From contig NZ_JABMIJ010000011.1 in assembly GCF_014885015.1 (NCBI RefSeq), positions 62,001-126,000 on the forward strand: a stretch of DNA of 64,000 nt, in the 5' to 3' direction. Source of the DNA: Spirabiliibacterium falconis (GTDB taxonomy: Bacteria; Pseudomonadota; Gammaproteobacteria; Enterobacterales; Pasteurellaceae). The notes beneath the pieces are model-generated. The model saw only the letters and a program-made list of their open reading frames with translations. It ran no database searches and was not told the origin of the DNA. The position numbers and the translations under genes are program-made. Position 1 is the first letter of the stretch. The number at the start of each line of letters is the position of its first letter. Shown here piece after piece: positions 40,248 through 52,298 of this stretch.

Positions 40248-41240
40248 ATGAAAAAGGTAACGATAGCCGATATTGCTCAGCAAGCAGGCTGTTCTAAAAC
40301 GACAATTTCACGCTATCTTAACGGCAAATATGACAGTATGTCTGAGCAGACTAAACAGACGATTGCAACTGTGATAGCCGCATTAGGCTACCGCCCAAAC
40401 CAAATGGCGAGAAATTTACGTTTACAAAAAAGCCGTTTGATTGGGGTATTGGTATCGGATATTAAAAGTCCTTTTTCATCTATTTTATACAGCGGCATTG
40501 CCGATGAATGCGAGCGGCACGGATACACCGCCATTCTTGCCAGTACAGGTGATTCACCAGAAAAAGAACGCATGTATATGGATTCGATGATTGCAAAATC
40601 GGTTGAGGGATTGATTGTGAATGCCACAGGTGAAAATGTGGATTATTTAGCACAAGTTAACCGCACTTTGCTGCCTGTTGTGCTTGCCGACCGCCCGTTA
40701 TTTGATGTGCATTGCGATATTGTAACATCTGATACATTTAAAGGCATGCAAGATATGTTGGCTTATGTTTATGCGCAAGGTTATGAACATATCATTTTCG
40801 TGACGATGACGGTTGGCACGAACCAAACGCGTCGTATTTTATGCGATACATTTTGCACGCTGCAAGCTGATTATCAACAAAGTGCGGTCATCATAGAATT
40901 TACACAATCGCAGCATTTAGAAGCGGAATTTTTAGCGATGTTGGCGACACATCAACAGCAAAAAATCGCCTTTTTTGCTGCAAATGGATTAGTGTTACAG
41001 GCGTTATGTGCGTTAATGAAAAAACACCATCTTAATGCCCCTGAAGATATTGGATTATGCGGCGTTGATAATTGGGCATGGATGGAGTTAGCGGGTGCAG
41101 GGATGACGGTGTTAGAGCAACCCACCTATGAAATGGGAAAAGCCAGTGCTCAATGCCTAATTCAACGCATTCAAGGGAAAGCAGATGCCCCAGTAGAGCA
41201 GTATTTAAGTTGTCAATTAATTAAACGTGGTTCGATTTAA
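40248..41240 (+). CDS. kdgR: LacI-family regulator of the ketodeoxyuronate locus
   Basis: The roughly 330-residue protein has an N-terminal helix-turn-helix (VTIADIAQQAGCSKTTISRYLN) and a periplasmic-binding-protein-like sensor domain. It is followed 31 bases later by kduI and kdgT on the same strand, so it probably controls them. LacI-type KdgR regulators are known in Firmicutes; the enterobacterial KdgR is IclR-type, so the symbol refers to role only. The start is ATG 40248 or 40245, with GGGTGAG upstream. The effector is unknown. Confidence 0.75.
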   Translation: MKKVTIADIAQQAGCSKTTISRYLNGKYDSMSEQTKQTIATVIAALGYRPNQMARNLRLQKSRLIGVLVSDIKSPFSSILYSGIADECERHGYTAILASTGDSPEKERMYMDSMIAKSVEGLIVNATGENVDYLAQVNRTLLPVVLADRPLFDVHCDIVTSDTFKGMQDMLAYVYAQGYEHIIFVTMTVGTNQTRRILCDTFCTLQADYQQSAVIIEFTQSQHLEAEFLAMLATHQQQKIAFFAANGLVLQALCALMKKHHLNAPEDIGLCGVDNWAWMELAGAGMTVLEQPTYEMGKASAQCLIQRIQGKADAPVEQYLSCQLIKRGSI

Positions 41241-41271
41241 TACCACATCTTTCACGTTATAGGAGAAAATT

Positions 41272-42114
41272 ATGGATACGCGTTATAGTGTTAACCCCAA
41301 TGATTTCAAGCGTTATACCACAGAAGAAGTGCGTAACGAGTTTTTGGTACAGAATCTGTTCCGTGCTGATGAATTAACTACCGTATATAGCCACGTCGAT
41401 CGCATGGTTACGGTGGGATGTATGCCAGTAAATGAAACGGTTTCTTTAGAAAAAGGGCTAGATATTTGGCACACCTTTGGCACACACTACTTTTTGGAGC
41501 GTCGTGAAATTGGCATTTTTAACGTTGGTGGTGAGGGAATTATCACCGCCGATGATCAAACGTTTGAGATGGCTTATACCGATTGTTTGTATATTACGAT
41601 GGGAACTAAAACTGTCACATTCAAAAGTAAACACGCAGATAACCCAGCAAAATTTTATATGGTCTCTGCGCCTGCGCATAAACCGTGTAAAACCACCTTT
41701 ATTCCAATGGCGAATGCCAATAAACGACCAATGGGCGCGATGGAAACAGCTAATGATCGTGTGATTAATCAATTTATTCACCCTGATGTATTAGAAACCT
41801 GTCAATTATCAATGGGCTTAACGCAGTTAAAACCAGGCAGTGTATGGAACTCAATGCCGTGCCATACTCATGAGCGTCGGATGGAAATTTATTTCTATTT
41901 TGAAGTACCTCAAAATAATGCCGTGTTTCATATTATGGGGCAACCAACAGAAACTCGCCATCTCGTGATGCAAAATGAGGAAGCGGTTATTAGCCCGTCT
42001 TGGAGTATTCATTGCGGTGCAGGGACATCTAATTACAGCTTTATTTGGGCAATGGGTGGTGAAAATAAAGCTTTCGATGATATGGATAATTTAAAAATTA
42101 CTGAATTACGTTAA
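41272..42114 (+). CDS. kduI: 5-dehydro-4-deoxy-D-glucuronate isomerase KduI
   Basis: KduI converts 5-keto-4-deoxyuronate, released from pectin or glycosaminoglycan breakdown, to 2,5-diketo-3-deoxygluconate. The 280-residue cupin has the metal motif MPCHTHERRMEIYFYF and the family segments ETCQLSMGLTQL, TRHLVMQNEEAVISPSWSIH (key HVM-type positions) and VYSHVDRM. It has an AGGAG site. It sits between the regulator and kdgT. kduD, kdgK and eda are not in the window. Confidence 0.95.
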   Translation: MDTRYSVNPNDFKRYTTEEVRNEFLVQNLFRADELTTVYSHVDRMVTVGCMPVNETVSLEKGLDIWHTFGTHYFLERREIGIFNVGGEGIITADDQTFEMAYTDCLYITMGTKTVTFKSKHADNPAKFYMVSAPAHKPCKTTFIPMANANKRPMGAMETANDRVINQFIHPDVLETCQLSMGLTQLKPGSVWNSMPCHTHERRMEIYFYFEVPQNNAVFHIMGQPTETRHLVMQNEEAVISPSWSIHCGAGTSNYSFIWAMGGENKAFDDMDNLKITELR

Positions 42115-42135
42115 GACAAGTTTAAGGATATTACA

Positions 42136-43095
42136 ATGAAAATAATGCAAACTGTGCAACGCTTCCCAGGTGGTTTAATGTTAATTCCGCTGCTGCTAGG
42201 GGCATTAACCAATACATTTGCGCCAGATGCGGGGGCGTATTTTGGTTCATTTACCAATGGATTGATTCACGGCACAGTGCCAATTTTATCGGTTTGGTTT
42301 TTCTGTATGGGGGCGAGCATTGATTTGCGAGCCACAGGAACGGTAATTCGAAAATCAGGAACATTATTGGTCACGAAAGTTGCGGTTGCATGGCTCGTTG
42401 GTATGCTGTGTGTGAAATTTATTCCTGGAGGCGTGATTGAAACGGGCTTCTTTGCAGGGCTTTCAACCTTAGCGATTGTAACCGCAATGGATATGACCAA
42501 CGGCGGGCTTTATGCGTCATTGATGGCACAATATGGCTCAAAAGAAGAAGCAGGTGCATTTGTATTAATGTCGGTGGAGTCAGGGCCTCTTGTTACGATG
42601 ATGATTCTTGGCACAACTGGCGTTGCACAATTTGAACCGCACTTATTTGTTGGTGCAATCTTGCCATTTCTCATTGGCTTTGCCCTTGGTAATTTAGATA
42701 AAGAATGTAAAGCGTTCTTCAGTCAAGGCACAATGCTGATGATCCCGTTCTTTGGCTATGCACTAGGTAATACGATCAATCTTGGCGTAGTGCTAGATAC
42801 AGGATTGTTGGGGGTATTCCTAGGATTATTGGTCATCGTGGTAACGGGTATCCCGTTGATTTTAGCTGATAAATTTATTGCCGGTGGTAATGGTGGCGCT
42901 GGGCTTGCAGCATCGAGTACCGCAGGTGCCGCCGTTGCTAACCCGGTGATTATTGCAGGAATGGTGCCCGCATTTGCACCCGTCGCTCCAGCAGCAACCG
43001 CACTTGTCGCGACCTCTGTGGTAGTGACCTCAATTGTTGTGCCGATTATCACGGCATTCTGGTGTAAACGTTTTGGCAATCACGCCAACGCATAA
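42136..43095 (+). CDS. kdgT: 2-keto-3-deoxygluconate permease KdgT
   Basis: KdgT is a proton-coupled inner-membrane importer of 2-keto-3-deoxygluconate and related compounds. The 319 residues, with about ten helices, fit the family (E. coli 327). Typical segments are [19 protein letters not shown] at the start and [19 protein letters not shown] in the middle. It is the last gene of the three-gene unit and is followed by a strong hairpin. Confidence 0.95.
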   Translation: MKIMQTVQRFPGGLMLIPLLLGALTNTFAPDAGAYFGSFTNGLIHGTVPILSVWFFCMGASIDLRATGTVIRKSGTLLVTKVAVAWLVGMLCVKFIPGGVIETGFFAGLSTLAIVTAMDMTNGGLYASLMAQYGSKEEAGAFVLMSVESGPLVTMMILGTTGVAQFEPHLFVGAILPFLIGFALGNLDKECKAFFSQGTMLMIPFFGYALGNTINLGVVLDTGLLGVFLGLLVIVVTGIPLILADKFIAGGNGGAGLAASSTAGAAVANPVIIAGMVPAFAPVAPAATALVATSVVVTSIVVPIITAFWCKRFGNHANA

Positions 43096-43123
43096 ACGAC
43101 AACTACACAAGATGATCGCATTG

Positions 43124-43154
43124 AAAAAACCGCACTTTAAAAGTGCGGTTTTTT
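43124..43154. terminator. Uptake-signal hairpin between kdgT and gpt
   Basis: Fifteen-base arms AAAAAACCGCACTTT and AAAGTGCGGTTTTTT flank one base. A run of A on one side and T on the other makes it a bidirectional terminator for converging kdgT and gpt. Confidence 0.9.
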
Positions 43155-43161
43155 AGCCAGT

Positions 43162-43620
43162 TTATTTCCTCGCAAGCGGTGGGACGAAGGTTATGCCCAT
43201 GTCCCAAGGCTGTTCAATCCATGTGTTTTGAGGAATGTCAATAACATAATCATCCACTAAATCCGCCCCTGCAGGTTTTGCGAAAACTGTAACAAAGCGT
43301 GCTTTAGGATACATATCACGCAACGCTCGTGCGGTGTTACCTGTATCAACTAAATCATCGACAACAATAAAGCCGTCGCCATCACCTTGCGCTGCGTGTA
43401 ATACTTTAATTTCACTTTGTTGATCGTGTTCATAGCTTGCGATACACGCTGTTTCAACATGGCGAATGCCTAGTTCTCGAGCGAGCACAGCCGCAGGAAA
43501 TAAGCCGCCACGACTAACGGCAATAATACCTTTCCATTGTGAAGCAGGCAATAGGCGTTCTGCCAATTTGCGTGCATGCATTTGGAACATATCCCAAGTT
43601 ACCACATATTTTTCACTCAT
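43162..43620 (-). CDS. gpt: Xanthine-guanine phosphoribosyltransferase
   Basis: Gpt salvages xanthine and guanine with PRPP. The 152 residues equal the E. coli length. The PRPP loop is [17 protein letters not shown], and [20 protein letters not shown] is the usual start. It diverges from pepD, as in E. coli. Confidence 0.96.
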   Translation of the reverse strand: MSEKYVVTWDMFQMHARKLAERLLPASQWKGIIAVSRGGLFPAAVLARELGIRHVETACIASYEHDQQSEIKVLHAAQGDGDGFIVVDDLVDTGNTARALRDMYPKARFVTVFAKPAGADLVDDYVIDIPQNTWIEQPWDMGITFVPPLARK

Positions 43621-43796
43621 AATCGACCTTTTGTGTTGAAAGAAGAAATCAGCGATGATTGTTTAATCATTCTAAATTTTAAAAATGCGTTAGGATAACC
43701 TGAAATTAAAATTTGTGCTATGATTAATCTATTATTTCCGCAAATTGCGTAAAAATTTTGCGTTGCAAACACTCAACAGAAATTAAGGAGCATATG

Positions 43797-45248
43797 ATGC
43801 AAAACATAACCGACCTTCAACCAACGCGTTTATGGCAATGGTTTCAACAAGTTTGTGACATTCCACACCCGTCTTTACACGAGGAAAAATTAGCCGAGTT
43901 TATTGTGAATTGGGCAACATCAAACAATATTTGGGTGGAACGCGATAAGGTCGGCAATATCCTGATGCGTAAACCCGCAACCCCAGGCATGGAAAACCGC
44001 AAAAAAGTGGCACTACAGGCGCACTTGGATATGGTGCCGCAGAAAAATAACGGCACTCAGCATGATTTTTTGACGGATAGCATCAAACCGATCATTGATG
44101 GTGAGTGGGTAACGGCGCAAGGCACAACGCTAGGGGCGGATAATGGCATCGGATTGGCATCTACGTTGGCGGTGTTAGCCAGTGATGATATTCCACATCC
44201 CGACTTAGAAGTGCTATTAACGATGACCGAAGAGTCTGGTATGGTTGGAGCCAACGGCTTGCAACCAAATTGGTTGGAAAGTGATATTCTCATCAATACT
44301 GATACAGAAGAAGATGGCGAAGTTTACGTTGGCTGTGCTGGTGGCGTTGATGCGGATATTCGCCTAGCACTTAGTGCGGTGGAAAATCCATTTAAACAAG
44401 CAAAACTGTTGGTATTAAAAGGCTTGCGTGGCGGGCACTCAGGTGGTGATATTCACACAGGGCGTGCGAATGCGATCAAACAATTGGCGCGCACGTTGGC
44501 TGAATTGCAACCGCACTTTGACTTCCAACTGGCGGATATTACAGGTGGCTCAGTACGTAATGCCATTCCTCGTGAAGCCAGTGCGGTGTTGGTATTTGAT
44601 GGGGATGATAGTGTCTTGAGTCAACACATCAGTGCATTAGAAGCGTTACTGAAAGGGGAACTTGCCCATGCAGAGCCGAATTTATCTCTCTTTTTGCAAG
44701 ATATTGAGCGTCCAGCTACCACGTTCACACTCGCACAAACCGATACGATCATTAACTTGCTTAACGCTTTACCGAATGGCGTGATGCGTTATAGCGATGT
44801 GATTGATGATGTTGTAGAAACATCACTTAGTGTTGGGGTGTTGGTGGTAGAAAAATCACAATTGCATATCACGATTTTAGTGCGCTCACTGAATGAAAGT
44901 GGCAAGCAGGCAGTTTGTTCAACGTTAGAGTCATTAACAACGCTCGCAAACGCGCAGATTGAATTTAGCCACGATTATCCAGGTTGGGAACCAGATGAAA
45001 ACTCCCCGATTTTGCCAGTGACCATCGCACATTATGCGCAAATTTTAGGGCATGAGCCGAAAGTGAAAGTGATTCACGCAGGACTGGAGTGTGGCTTGAT
45101 GAAAAAACCATATCCTAATATGGATATGGTATCGATTGGACCAACCATTCGCAATGCCCACTCGCCAGACGAAAAAGTCCATATCCCAGCGGTACAAACC
45201 TACTGGCGTTTATTGCAGGCACTTCTGGCGAATATTCCAACAAAATAG
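43797..45248 (+). CDS. pepD: Aminoacyl-histidine dipeptidase (peptidase D)
   Basis: PepD hydrolyses dipeptides such as carnosine; it is an M20/M28-fold dizinc enzyme in the cytosol. The 483 residues include [34 protein letters not shown]-like [12 protein letters not shown] and [21 protein letters not shown] is six bases before ATG 43797; the ATG just before it is also possible. A degenerate hairpin follows before ubiE. Confidence 0.95.
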   Translation: MQNITDLQPTRLWQWFQQVCDIPHPSLHEEKLAEFIVNWATSNNIWVERDKVGNILMRKPATPGMENRKKVALQAHLDMVPQKNNGTQHDFLTDSIKPIIDGEWVTAQGTTLGADNGIGLASTLAVLASDDIPHPDLEVLLTMTEESGMVGANGLQPNWLESDILINTDTEEDGEVYVGCAGGVDADIRLALSAVENPFKQAKLLVLKGLRGGHSGGDIHTGRANAIKQLARTLAELQPHFDFQLADITGGSVRNAIPREASAVLVFDGDDSVLSQHISALEALLKGELAHAEPNLSLFLQDIERPATTFTLAQTDTIINLLNALPNGVMRYSDVIDDVVETSLSVGVLVVEKSQLHITILVRSLNESGKQAVCSTLESLTTLANAQIEFSHDYPGWEPDENSPILPVTIAHYAQILGHEPKVKVIHAGLECGLMKKPYPNMDMVSIGPTIRNAHSPDEKVHIPAVQTYWRLLQALLANIPTK

Positions 45249-45251
45249 GCA

Positions 45252-45274
45252 AAGTGTGGTTGACCGCACTTTTA
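45252..45274 (+). terminator. Degenerate uptake-signal hairpin after pepD
   Basis: AAAGTGTGGT pairs with ACCGCACTTT through one U-G pair around two bases, followed by TTTTACT. One arm has drifted from the uptake signal, but the RNA stem is kept. Confidence 0.65.
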
Positions 45275-45287
45275 CTGGGTGAGAACG

Positions 45288-46061
45288 ATGAACGAACAAC
45301 ATAATTTGCCACAAGAGAGTGAAAACACTACGCATTTTGGCTTTAAAACGGTGGCGAAAGAAGAGAAACAAGCGTTGGTAGCGAATGTATTTCATTCGGT
45401 CGCTGATAAATATGATTTGATGAATGATCTGCTTTCTTTTGGCATTCATCGTGTATGGAAACGATTTACCATTGATTGCTCTGGTGTGCGTAAAGGGCAA
45501 AATGTGCTTGATTTAGCCGGTGGCACAGGGGATTTTACGGCTAAATTTTCGCGTATTGTGGGCACACAAGGGCAGGTTGTGCTGGCAGACATTAATGATT
45601 CTATGCTCAAAGTTGGACGTGAAAAATTGCGTAATCTTGGCGTTGTCGGAAATGTTCAATATGTGCAAGCCAACGCAGAATGTTTGCCGTTTGCAGATAA
45701 TACATTTGACTGCATCATTATCAGTTTTGGACTACGCAATGTTACCGATAAGCAGAAAGCATTGGAATCCATGTTTCGCGTGTTGAAGCCTGGTGGCCGA
45801 CTATTAGTGCTAGAGTTTTCAAAGCCGATAGTTGATCCACTGAGTAAATTGTATAATTTTTACTCATTTAATATTTTGCCGAAAATAGGTGAAGTGGTGG
45901 TCAATGATGGTGAAAGTTATCGCTACCTTGCTGAGTCAATTCGGATGCACCCTGATCAAAATACATTGAAATTCATGATGTCCCAAGCAGGTTTTGAACA
46001 GGTTGAGTATTTTAATCTTACGGCTGGCATTGTAGCATTGCATCGGGGCTTTAAGTTTTAG
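45288..46061 (+). CDS. ubiE: Ubiquinone/menaquinone C-methyltransferase UbiE
   Basis: UbiE methylates carbon 2 of the ubiquinone and menaquinone precursors with SAM. The 257 residues have the SAM motif [15 protein letters not shown] and the family signatures [17 protein letters not shown] and [16 protein letters not shown]. The start is ATG 45288, with GGTGAGA upstream. It begins the ubiE-ubiJ-ubiB operon, as in E. coli. Confidence 0.96.
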   Translation: MNEQHNLPQESENTTHFGFKTVAKEEKQALVANVFHSVADKYDLMNDLLSFGIHRVWKRFTIDCSGVRKGQNVLDLAGGTGDFTAKFSRIVGTQGQVVLADINDSMLKVGREKLRNLGVVGNVQYVQANAECLPFADNTFDCIIISFGLRNVTDKQKALESMFRVLKPGGRLLVLEFSKPIVDPLSKLYNFYSFNILPKIGEVVVNDGESYRYLAESIRMHPDQNTLKFMMSQAGFEQVEYFNLTAGIVALHRGFKF

Positions 46062-46072
46062 TGAGGTGGAAA

Positions 46073-46717
46073 ATGGCAGTTTCACTGATAACACAGTTAA
46101 TGTTACCACAAATGGGCAATGCCGTGCTTGAAACATTGTTAAATCAAATAATTAAACGCAGCCCCAATGCGAAATTGCAGTTGCAACGTCTTGCAGGAAA
46201 AGTTCTACTGCTTGAATTTGACGCGCCTCAGCTTCAACATTATTTTATCTTCTCGCATACGGCTATTGATGTATTGCACCATTACAGCGGTGAGGTGGAT
46301 TGTCATCTAATTACCCGCCCAACTGTGCTTATACCGCCTCCGAAAAAAGCACAAATCAGCCAACTGATTAATGATAAACGCATTGTGCTACATGGCGATT
46401 TACAAATTTTGCAAGAGTTTACCGCACTTTTAGATGCCATCGAACGGGATCCAGCCGAGTTATTATCGCCTTATTTTGGCGATGTGTTAACGCATAAAGC
46501 GACATATTTATTCAGGCAAGTTGTGGCGCACGTCAAAGAGCAAAGTGCGGTTACAAAACGCCATTGGGGGGAAAGATTAACAGAAGAATGGCAAGTGGCA
46601 ATGCCCGCAAATGCAGTCAATAGTTTTCGTCATGATGTACATGAATTGTCGAAAGACGAGCAGCGTTTGTCAGAAAAAATTGATACCCTTTACCAACAAA
46701 TCAAGGAGCAACACTAA
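46073..46717 (+). CDS. ubiJ: Ubiquinone synthesis accessory factor UbiJ
   Basis: UbiJ has an SCP2-type lipid-binding domain in its N-terminal half and a helical C-terminus with a coiled-coil end ([20 protein letters not shown]). It binds ubiquinone intermediates within the Ubi protein complex. The 214 residues start at ATG 46073 with GAGGTGG upstream. Its TAA overlaps the ubiB ATG by one base. The E. coli equivalent is YigP. Confidence 0.9.
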   Translation: MAVSLITQLMLPQMGNAVLETLLNQIIKRSPNAKLQLQRLAGKVLLLEFDAPQLQHYFIFSHTAIDVLHHYSGEVDCHLITRPTVLIPPPKKAQISQLINDKRIVLHGDLQILQEFTALLDAIERDPAELLSPYFGDVLTHKATYLFRQVVAHVKEQSAVTKRHWGERLTEEWQVAMPANAVNSFRHDVHELSKDEQRLSEKIDTLYQQIKEQH

Positions 46718-48351
46718 TGTGGGGGCACTCTCGTTTTTACCATATTATTAGTGTGTTGTTGCGCTATGGGCTGGATCAGCATCTGCCAGAAAATCGTTAT
46801 ACTCGACCGATTCGTTGGGCGCGGAAAAGCCTTTTTTGGATTAAAAATCGGCATCCTGCGTTGCCGTATGGCGTTCGTTTGCGTCTTGCGTTGCAAGAAC
46901 TAGGACCGGTGTGGATCAAATTAGGGCAGATGCTGTCAACGCGTCGCGATCTATTTCCGCCCGATATTGCAAATGAATTGGCATTGTTACAAGATCAAGT
47001 AGAGCCGTTTTCAGGCGTATTAGCACGAGCGGAAATTGAGCGATCCTTAGGGGGCGCACTTGAAACGTGGTTTTGTGATTTCGATGAAACCGCACTTGCT
47101 TCGGCGTCGATTGCACAAGTGCACACGGCGCGTTTTAATGACAACACGCCATTTGCAGGAGAAGATGTTGTATTAAAAGTGATTCGTCCGAATATTGAAA
47201 AATCTATCCGTTCTGATGTGAAGTTAATGTATCGCTTAGCAAGCTGGATTCCACGTTTATCAAGTGAAGGGCGTCGCTTGCGTCCAGTGGAAGTGGTGCA
47301 AGAGTATGAAAAAACACTGTTTGATGAGTTGGATTTGCGCCGTGAAATGGCTAATGCGATGCAGCTGCGTCGTAATTTTGAAAACAGCCCAATGCTTTAT
47401 ATCCCGAAGATGTATAGTGATTTTTGCTATAAAAATGTCATCGTGATGGAGCGTATTTACGGCATTCCTGTCTCAGATATTGATACATTGCATGCGCGTG
47501 GCACCAATATGAAGCTGCTGGCAGAGCGTGGCGTGCAGGTATTTTTTACGCAAGTATTTCGTGACAGCTTTTTCCATGCGGATATGCACCCTGGCAATAT
47601 TTTTGTGAATCCTGAGCATGTGGATAATCCCCAATATATAGGGATTGATTGTGGCATTGTCGGCTCGTTGAATCGGGAAGATAAACGTTATTTAGCTGAG
47701 AACTTTTTAGCCTTTTTTAATCGTGATTATCATCGCGTGGCTGAACTGCACGTTGATTCAGGCTGGGTGCCAGCTGATACGAATGTGCAAGAGTTTGAGC
47801 AAGCGATTCGTACGGTATGTGATCCGATATTTGCCAAACCGCTCAGTGAAATTTCGTTTGGGCATGTGTTATTGAATTTATTTAATACTGCTCGACGTTT
47901 TAATATGGAAGTACAACCTCAGCTTGTGTTATTACAAAAAACGTTACTGTATATTGAAGGATTAGGGCGGCAAATTTATCCACAACTTGATTTATGGCAA
48001 ACGGCGAAACCATTTTTGCAAAATTGGCTTGATGAACAAGTGGGTATAAAATCCATTTATCGCAATATTCAAGATAAAATGCCGTATTTTCGTGAACATT
48101 TTGCCGAATTTCCAGAAACATTATATCATGCCTTGTTGCAACAAAAAGAGATTAGTCAACAGCTCGCACACTTAAACGCTAACCTTGTTAAAAATCGTCG
48201 AGCACAGAAAAACCGCACTTTTTATCTCGGCGTGGGAAGCGTGGTATTTATCAGCACACTGTGGCAGTATACGTATTTACCAAAAAGCCTAAGTGCGGTC
48301 TTGATTGTGCTGGCATTTTTGATCTGGGGCTATGGATTATTTAAAAAATAG
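46717..48351 (+). CDS. ubiB: Ubiquinone biosynthesis protein kinase-like UbiB
   Basis: UbiB is an atypical kinase/ATPase of the ABC1/ADCK family, needed for ubiquinone synthesis. The 544 residues match E. coli (546). The signature [14 protein letters not shown] lies near residue 70, the ATP-site elements [10 protein letters not shown] and VVLKVIRP follow, and the [11 protein letters not shown] and IDCGIVG motifs lie near 290-315. Two C-terminal membrane helices (about 500-540) anchor it. Translation is coupled to ubiJ. Confidence 0.96.
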   Translation: MWGHSRFYHIISVLLRYGLDQHLPENRYTRPIRWARKSLFWIKNRHPALPYGVRLRLALQELGPVWIKLGQMLSTRRDLFPPDIANELALLQDQVEPFSGVLARAEIERSLGGALETWFCDFDETALASASIAQVHTARFNDNTPFAGEDVVLKVIRPNIEKSIRSDVKLMYRLASWIPRLSSEGRRLRPVEVVQEYEKTLFDELDLRREMANAMQLRRNFENSPMLYIPKMYSDFCYKNVIVMERIYGIPVSDIDTLHARGTNMKLLAERGVQVFFTQVFRDSFFHADMHPGNIFVNPEHVDNPQYIGIDCGIVGSLNREDKRYLAENFLAFFNRDYHRVAELHVDSGWVPADTNVQEFEQAIRTVCDPIFAKPLSEISFGHVLLNLFNTARRFNMEVQPQLVLLQKTLLYIEGLGRQIYPQLDLWQTAKPFLQNWLDEQVGIKSIYRNIQDKMPYFREHFAEFPETLYHALLQQKEISQQLAHLNANLVKNRRAQKNRTFYLGVGSVVFISTLWQYTYLPKSLSAVLIVLAFLIWGYGLFKK

Positions 48352-48370
48352 CATTTGAGCTGATTGTCAA

Positions 48371-48435
48371 TTGACTAACAAGGCGTGATAGGTTATAAAC
48401 CTAGCAAGTTTTTATGAACTATGTCACGGCATAGT
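48371..48435 (+). promoter_or_regulatory. Promoter and leader hairpin of tatABC
   Basis: TTGACT (48371-48376), a 17-base spacer and TATAAA (48394-48399) make a strong predicted sigma-70 promoter. The leader contains a stem ACTATG (48418-48423) with CATAGT (48430-48435). The tat genes are thus probably transcribed apart from ubiB as well as with it. Function of the hairpin is unknown. Confidence 0.6.
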
Positions 48436-48458
48436 ATTAACTCAAATAAGAGGTTTTT

Positions 48459-48692
48459 ATGGGTGGTATTAGTATTTGGCAACTCGCCATTATTGTTCTG
48501 ATCATTGTGTTGTTATTTGGTACAAAAAAATTGAAAAATTTAGGATCTGATTTAGGCGAGTCAGTCAAAGGCTTTAAAAAAGCAATGAAAGATGACGATA
48601 AAAAAGATGCTGAATTTAATTCTAGCCTTGAAAATAATCCAGCGAAAACCAGTGCCGAAACAGCAAAACAAAAAGATAACGAACAGGCGTAA
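48459..48692 (+). CDS. tatA: Sec-independent translocase subunit TatA
   Basis: TatA forms the pore of the twin-arginine export system. The 77 residues have one N-terminal membrane helix ([26 protein letters not shown]), the FGTKKL hinge and an amphipathic helix, then a charged tail. It heads tatABC. GAGG precedes the ATG. Confidence 0.96.
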   Translation: MGGISIWQLAIIVLIIVLLFGTKKLKNLGSDLGESVKGFKKAMKDDDKKDAEFNSSLENNPAKTSAETAKQKDNEQA

Positions 48693-48695
48693 TTT

Positions 48696-49211
48696 GTGTT
48701 TGATATTGGCTTTTCAGAGCTTTTACTGATTTTTGTTGTCGGCTTGGTTGTGCTTGGGCCGCAACGCTTGCCAGTGGCTATTCGCACCGTGGTAAGTTGG
48801 ATTCGTACTGTTCGAGGTTTAGCGGCTAATGTGCAAAATGAACTTAGCCAAGAGTTAAAATTGCACGAATTGCAAGAAAGTATCAAAAAAGCAGAGCAGC
48901 TTAACCTAAGTGAGTTGTCTCCTGATTTAGCAAAAAATATTGAGGATTTAAAACAGTCTGCACAAACGATGCAACAGCAGTTACAACAGGAACAAAACTC
49001 AATTAACAATGCGATTAATGAGCGAGTTAAAAGTGTGGAAGATGAGCACGCCGATGATCTTGCTGAAGCCATTGAAGCAGAAAGTGAACACACAACTATC
49101 GTTGATGAGCCTGATGTACCATGGCAATATTACGGTAGCGATATTCCCCCAGAGGCTGAAGAAGGCAGTGTTCCTGAAAAAAATGCGTTGTCAGCCCCAT
49201 CTAAAGAGTAG
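48696..49211 (+). CDS. tatB: Sec-independent translocase subunit TatB
   Basis: TatB joins TatC in the receptor for twin-arginine signal peptides. It starts with GTG, three bases after tatA, and opens [23 protein letters not shown] (helix with the Glu8 position). A long amphipathic and coiled helix and an acidic tail follow. It has 171 residues. Its stop lies six bases before the tatC ATG. Confidence 0.96.
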   Translation: MFDIGFSELLLIFVVGLVVLGPQRLPVAIRTVVSWIRTVRGLAANVQNELSQELKLHELQESIKKAEQLNLSELSPDLAKNIEDLKQSAQTMQQQLQQEQNSINNAINERVKSVEDEHADDLAEAIEAESEHTTIVDEPDVPWQYYGSDIPPEAEEGSVPEKNALSAPSKE

Positions 49212-49216
49212 TGATT

Positions 49217-49945
49217 ATGTCATCTGTTGAAGATTCACAGCCATTGATTAGCCATTTGGTTGAGTTACGCAATCGTTTATTGCGTGCCATTGTATGCGTG
49301 TTAATTGTTTTTGCTTGTTTAGTCTTTTTCTCAAATGACATTTACCGCTTGGTTGCATTGCCGTTGGTCAATCAAATGCCTCAAGGGGCGAGCATGATTG
49401 CAACAGGGGTCGCTGCACCGTTTTTTACGCCACTCAAATTAACGGCGATTGTCTCTGTCTTTCTGTCCGTTCCTTTTATTCTTTACCAAATTTGGGCGTT
49501 TGTTGCCCCTGCATTGTATCAGCATGAAAAACGCTTAGTCTATCCGCTTTTATTTTCCAGCACGCTACTCTTTTATGTGGGCGTGGCATTTGCGTACTAC
49601 GTGGTGTTCCCGCTGGTATTTGGTTTTATGACCCACACGGCACCTGAAGGTGTCACCATTGCGACTGATATTAGTAGTTATCTGGATTTTGTATTGACGA
49701 TTTTTCTTGCGTTTGGGATCTGTTTTGAAGTGCCTGTGGCGATTATTTTACTGTGCTGGACTGGCATAACCACGGCAGAGGATTTGCGGAAAAAACGCCC
49801 CTATATTTTAGTTGCCGCCTTTGTGATTGGTATGTTGTTGACACCGCCTGATATTTTTTCGCAAACGTTATTGGCGTTGCCGATGTTTTTGTTATTTGAA
49901 GTGGGGGTTTATTGCTCACGGTTTTATCAACCAAGAGAAGACTGA
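49217..49945 (+). CDS. tatC: Sec-independent translocase subunit TatC
   Basis: TatC is the six-helix receptor core of the Tat system. The 242 residues show the signature [32 protein letters not shown] in the first periplasmic region and [15 protein letters not shown]. The ATG at 49217 is used; the GTG at 49211 overlaps tatB. tatD, which follows in E. coli, is missing here. The next gene is hemB, after a possible terminator. Confidence 0.96.
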   Translation: MSSVEDSQPLISHLVELRNRLLRAIVCVLIVFACLVFFSNDIYRLVALPLVNQMPQGASMIATGVAAPFFTPLKLTAIVSVFLSVPFILYQIWAFVAPALYQHEKRLVYPLLFSSTLLFYVGVAFAYYVVFPLVFGFMTHTAPEGVTIATDISSYLDFVLTIFLAFGICFEVPVAIILLCWTGITTAEDLRKKRPYILVAAFVIGMLLTPPDIFSQTLLALPMFLLFEVGVYCSRFYQPRED

Positions 49946-49963
49946 CCGCACTTTTTGTTTTAC

Positions 49964-49990
49964 AAGGCGCCACGGGGCGTCTTTATTATT
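49964..49990 (+). terminator. Possible terminator between tatC and hemB
   Basis: AAGGCGCC pairs with GGCGTCTT through one U-G pair around four bases, followed by TATTATTT. It lies about 12 bases before the hemB ribosome site, so hemB may have its own transcript. Confidence 0.5.
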
Positions 49991-49993
49991 TAA

Positions 49994-51022
<1,029 letters not shown>

Positions 51023-51029
51023 GTTGACT

Positions 51030-52298
51030 TTAGTGTGGTGGCGGGAGAAGAAATTCATCATCCACAGTAAAGGAAAAGAGGCTTCCTTCACCAACCGCAC
51101 TTTCAATATGTAACTGGCTATTGAGATGAATTAATACATGCTTGGCAATAGCCAGTCCAATGCCGCTACCTTGTGCGGTGCGTCCCTCATCTATGCGATA
51201 AAATCGCTCTGTTAAGTGCGGAATGTGATGTTTGGCAATACCAATGCCGTTATCTTGCACGGCAAAATAGGCTCCCTTTTCGCTACGTTGCCATTTGATA
51301 TTCAGCTGGGTAGCGTGGGCATGTTTTACTGCATTAAAAATTAAATTGCTGATTAAATTTGTTATTTCAACATGGTTGCCTTTTATCCACAGATCGTCAT
51401 CTAGAACCGTGCTAATAGCTAATGTATTTTGAGATAATACTTGGGCTTCTTTTTGCACTTGCCGTACAATCTCACTCACATTGACCGCACTTTGATGTTC
51501 ATGATTCGCCGATGTCTCAATTTTAACTAGTAAAGTGAGCTGATTGAGCAAACTTTCCATACGAGCCACTTGTTGACGCATAATGTCAATCGTGCGCTGA
51601 TGTACCTCTGGCGCAATATTATTATCTTGTAGTAGTTCTAAATAGCCTTGTAGCACGGTCAGTGGGGTACGTAATTCATGATTGAAGTTAGCAAGAAAAA
51701 GTTGGCGAGCATGGAGAAGTTTAATCATCTGGGTAATGTCTCGCGCGATAAAAATGGTTAATGCTTCGTCATAGTCGCCTTTGGATATTTCAATGTACTG
51801 CTCATTGTTTGGCATTAATATCAACGGTGCACTATGCTGTGTATTTTCGACATAGGCTTTGAATTCAGGGTAAAAAATGACATTAAAAATATTTTTGTGT
51901 ACTTTTTTATGCCAATAAAAGCCAAACAGTTCTTGCGCGGCGATATTGCACCATAAAATGGTGCCGTTATGTTGGCAAATGATGACACCATCAGGTAAAA
52001 ATTTGATGTGTTTGTTTAAACGAGAGAGTATTCGTAGCGTTTTGATACGTTCTTTGCGAGTGCGCCTTTTTTGATAGGCAATGGTTTGCGATAGCGTATC
52101 CCAAATACCCATATAATGCTTTTTATTAAGGTCCGCTTTATGCAGCCATTTGAGTAAATTGTTTTCGTTATAGTGGTGGAACAATAAGACGAGCATCAAG
52201 AAGCACGTGAACCATATCCAAAAGTGACCTGCAAAGTATTGAAAAATGAAGGCTAACACCGCAGTTAGTAGTAGCTCAATGCTGAAATTAATTAACAT
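51030..52298 (-). CDS. phoR: Phosphate regulon sensor kinase PhoR
   Basis: PhoR is the membrane sensor kinase of the phosphate regulon. The 422 residues have two N-terminal membrane helices, a PAS domain (about 95-185), the histidine box NFNHELRTPLTVLQGY near residue 205, and the ATPase domain with NLISNLIFNAVKHA, DNGIGIA and GSGIGLAI. It overlaps the phoB stop by one base (TAATG). No pst genes are in the window. Confidence 0.94.
   Translation of the reverse strand: MLINFSIELLLTAVLAFIFQYFAGHFWIWFTCFLMLVLLFHHYNENNLLKWLHKADLNKKHYMGIWDTLSQTIAYQKRRTRKERIKTLRILSRLNKHIKFLPDGVIICQHNGTILWCNIAAQELFGFYWHKKVHKNIFNVIFYPEFKAYVENTQHSAPLILMPNNEQYIEISKGDYDEALTIFIARDITQMIKLLHARQLFLANFNHELRTPLTVLQGYLELLQDNNIAPEVHQRTIDIMRQQVARMESLLNQLTLLVKIETSANHEHQSAVNVSEIVRQVQKEAQVLSQNTLAISTVLDDDLWIKGNHVEITNLISNLIFNAVKHAHATQLNIKWQRSEKGAYFAVQDNGIGIAKHHIPHLTERFYRIDEGRTAQGSGIGLAIAKHVLIHLNSQLHIESAVGEGSLFSFTVDDEFLLPPPH

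Noticed and set aside
48437-49093. 218-codon minus-strand open frame opposite tatA and tatB
   Set aside because: It is a Ser/Cys-rich shadow of the tat genes on the other strand, with no ribosome site or family pattern.
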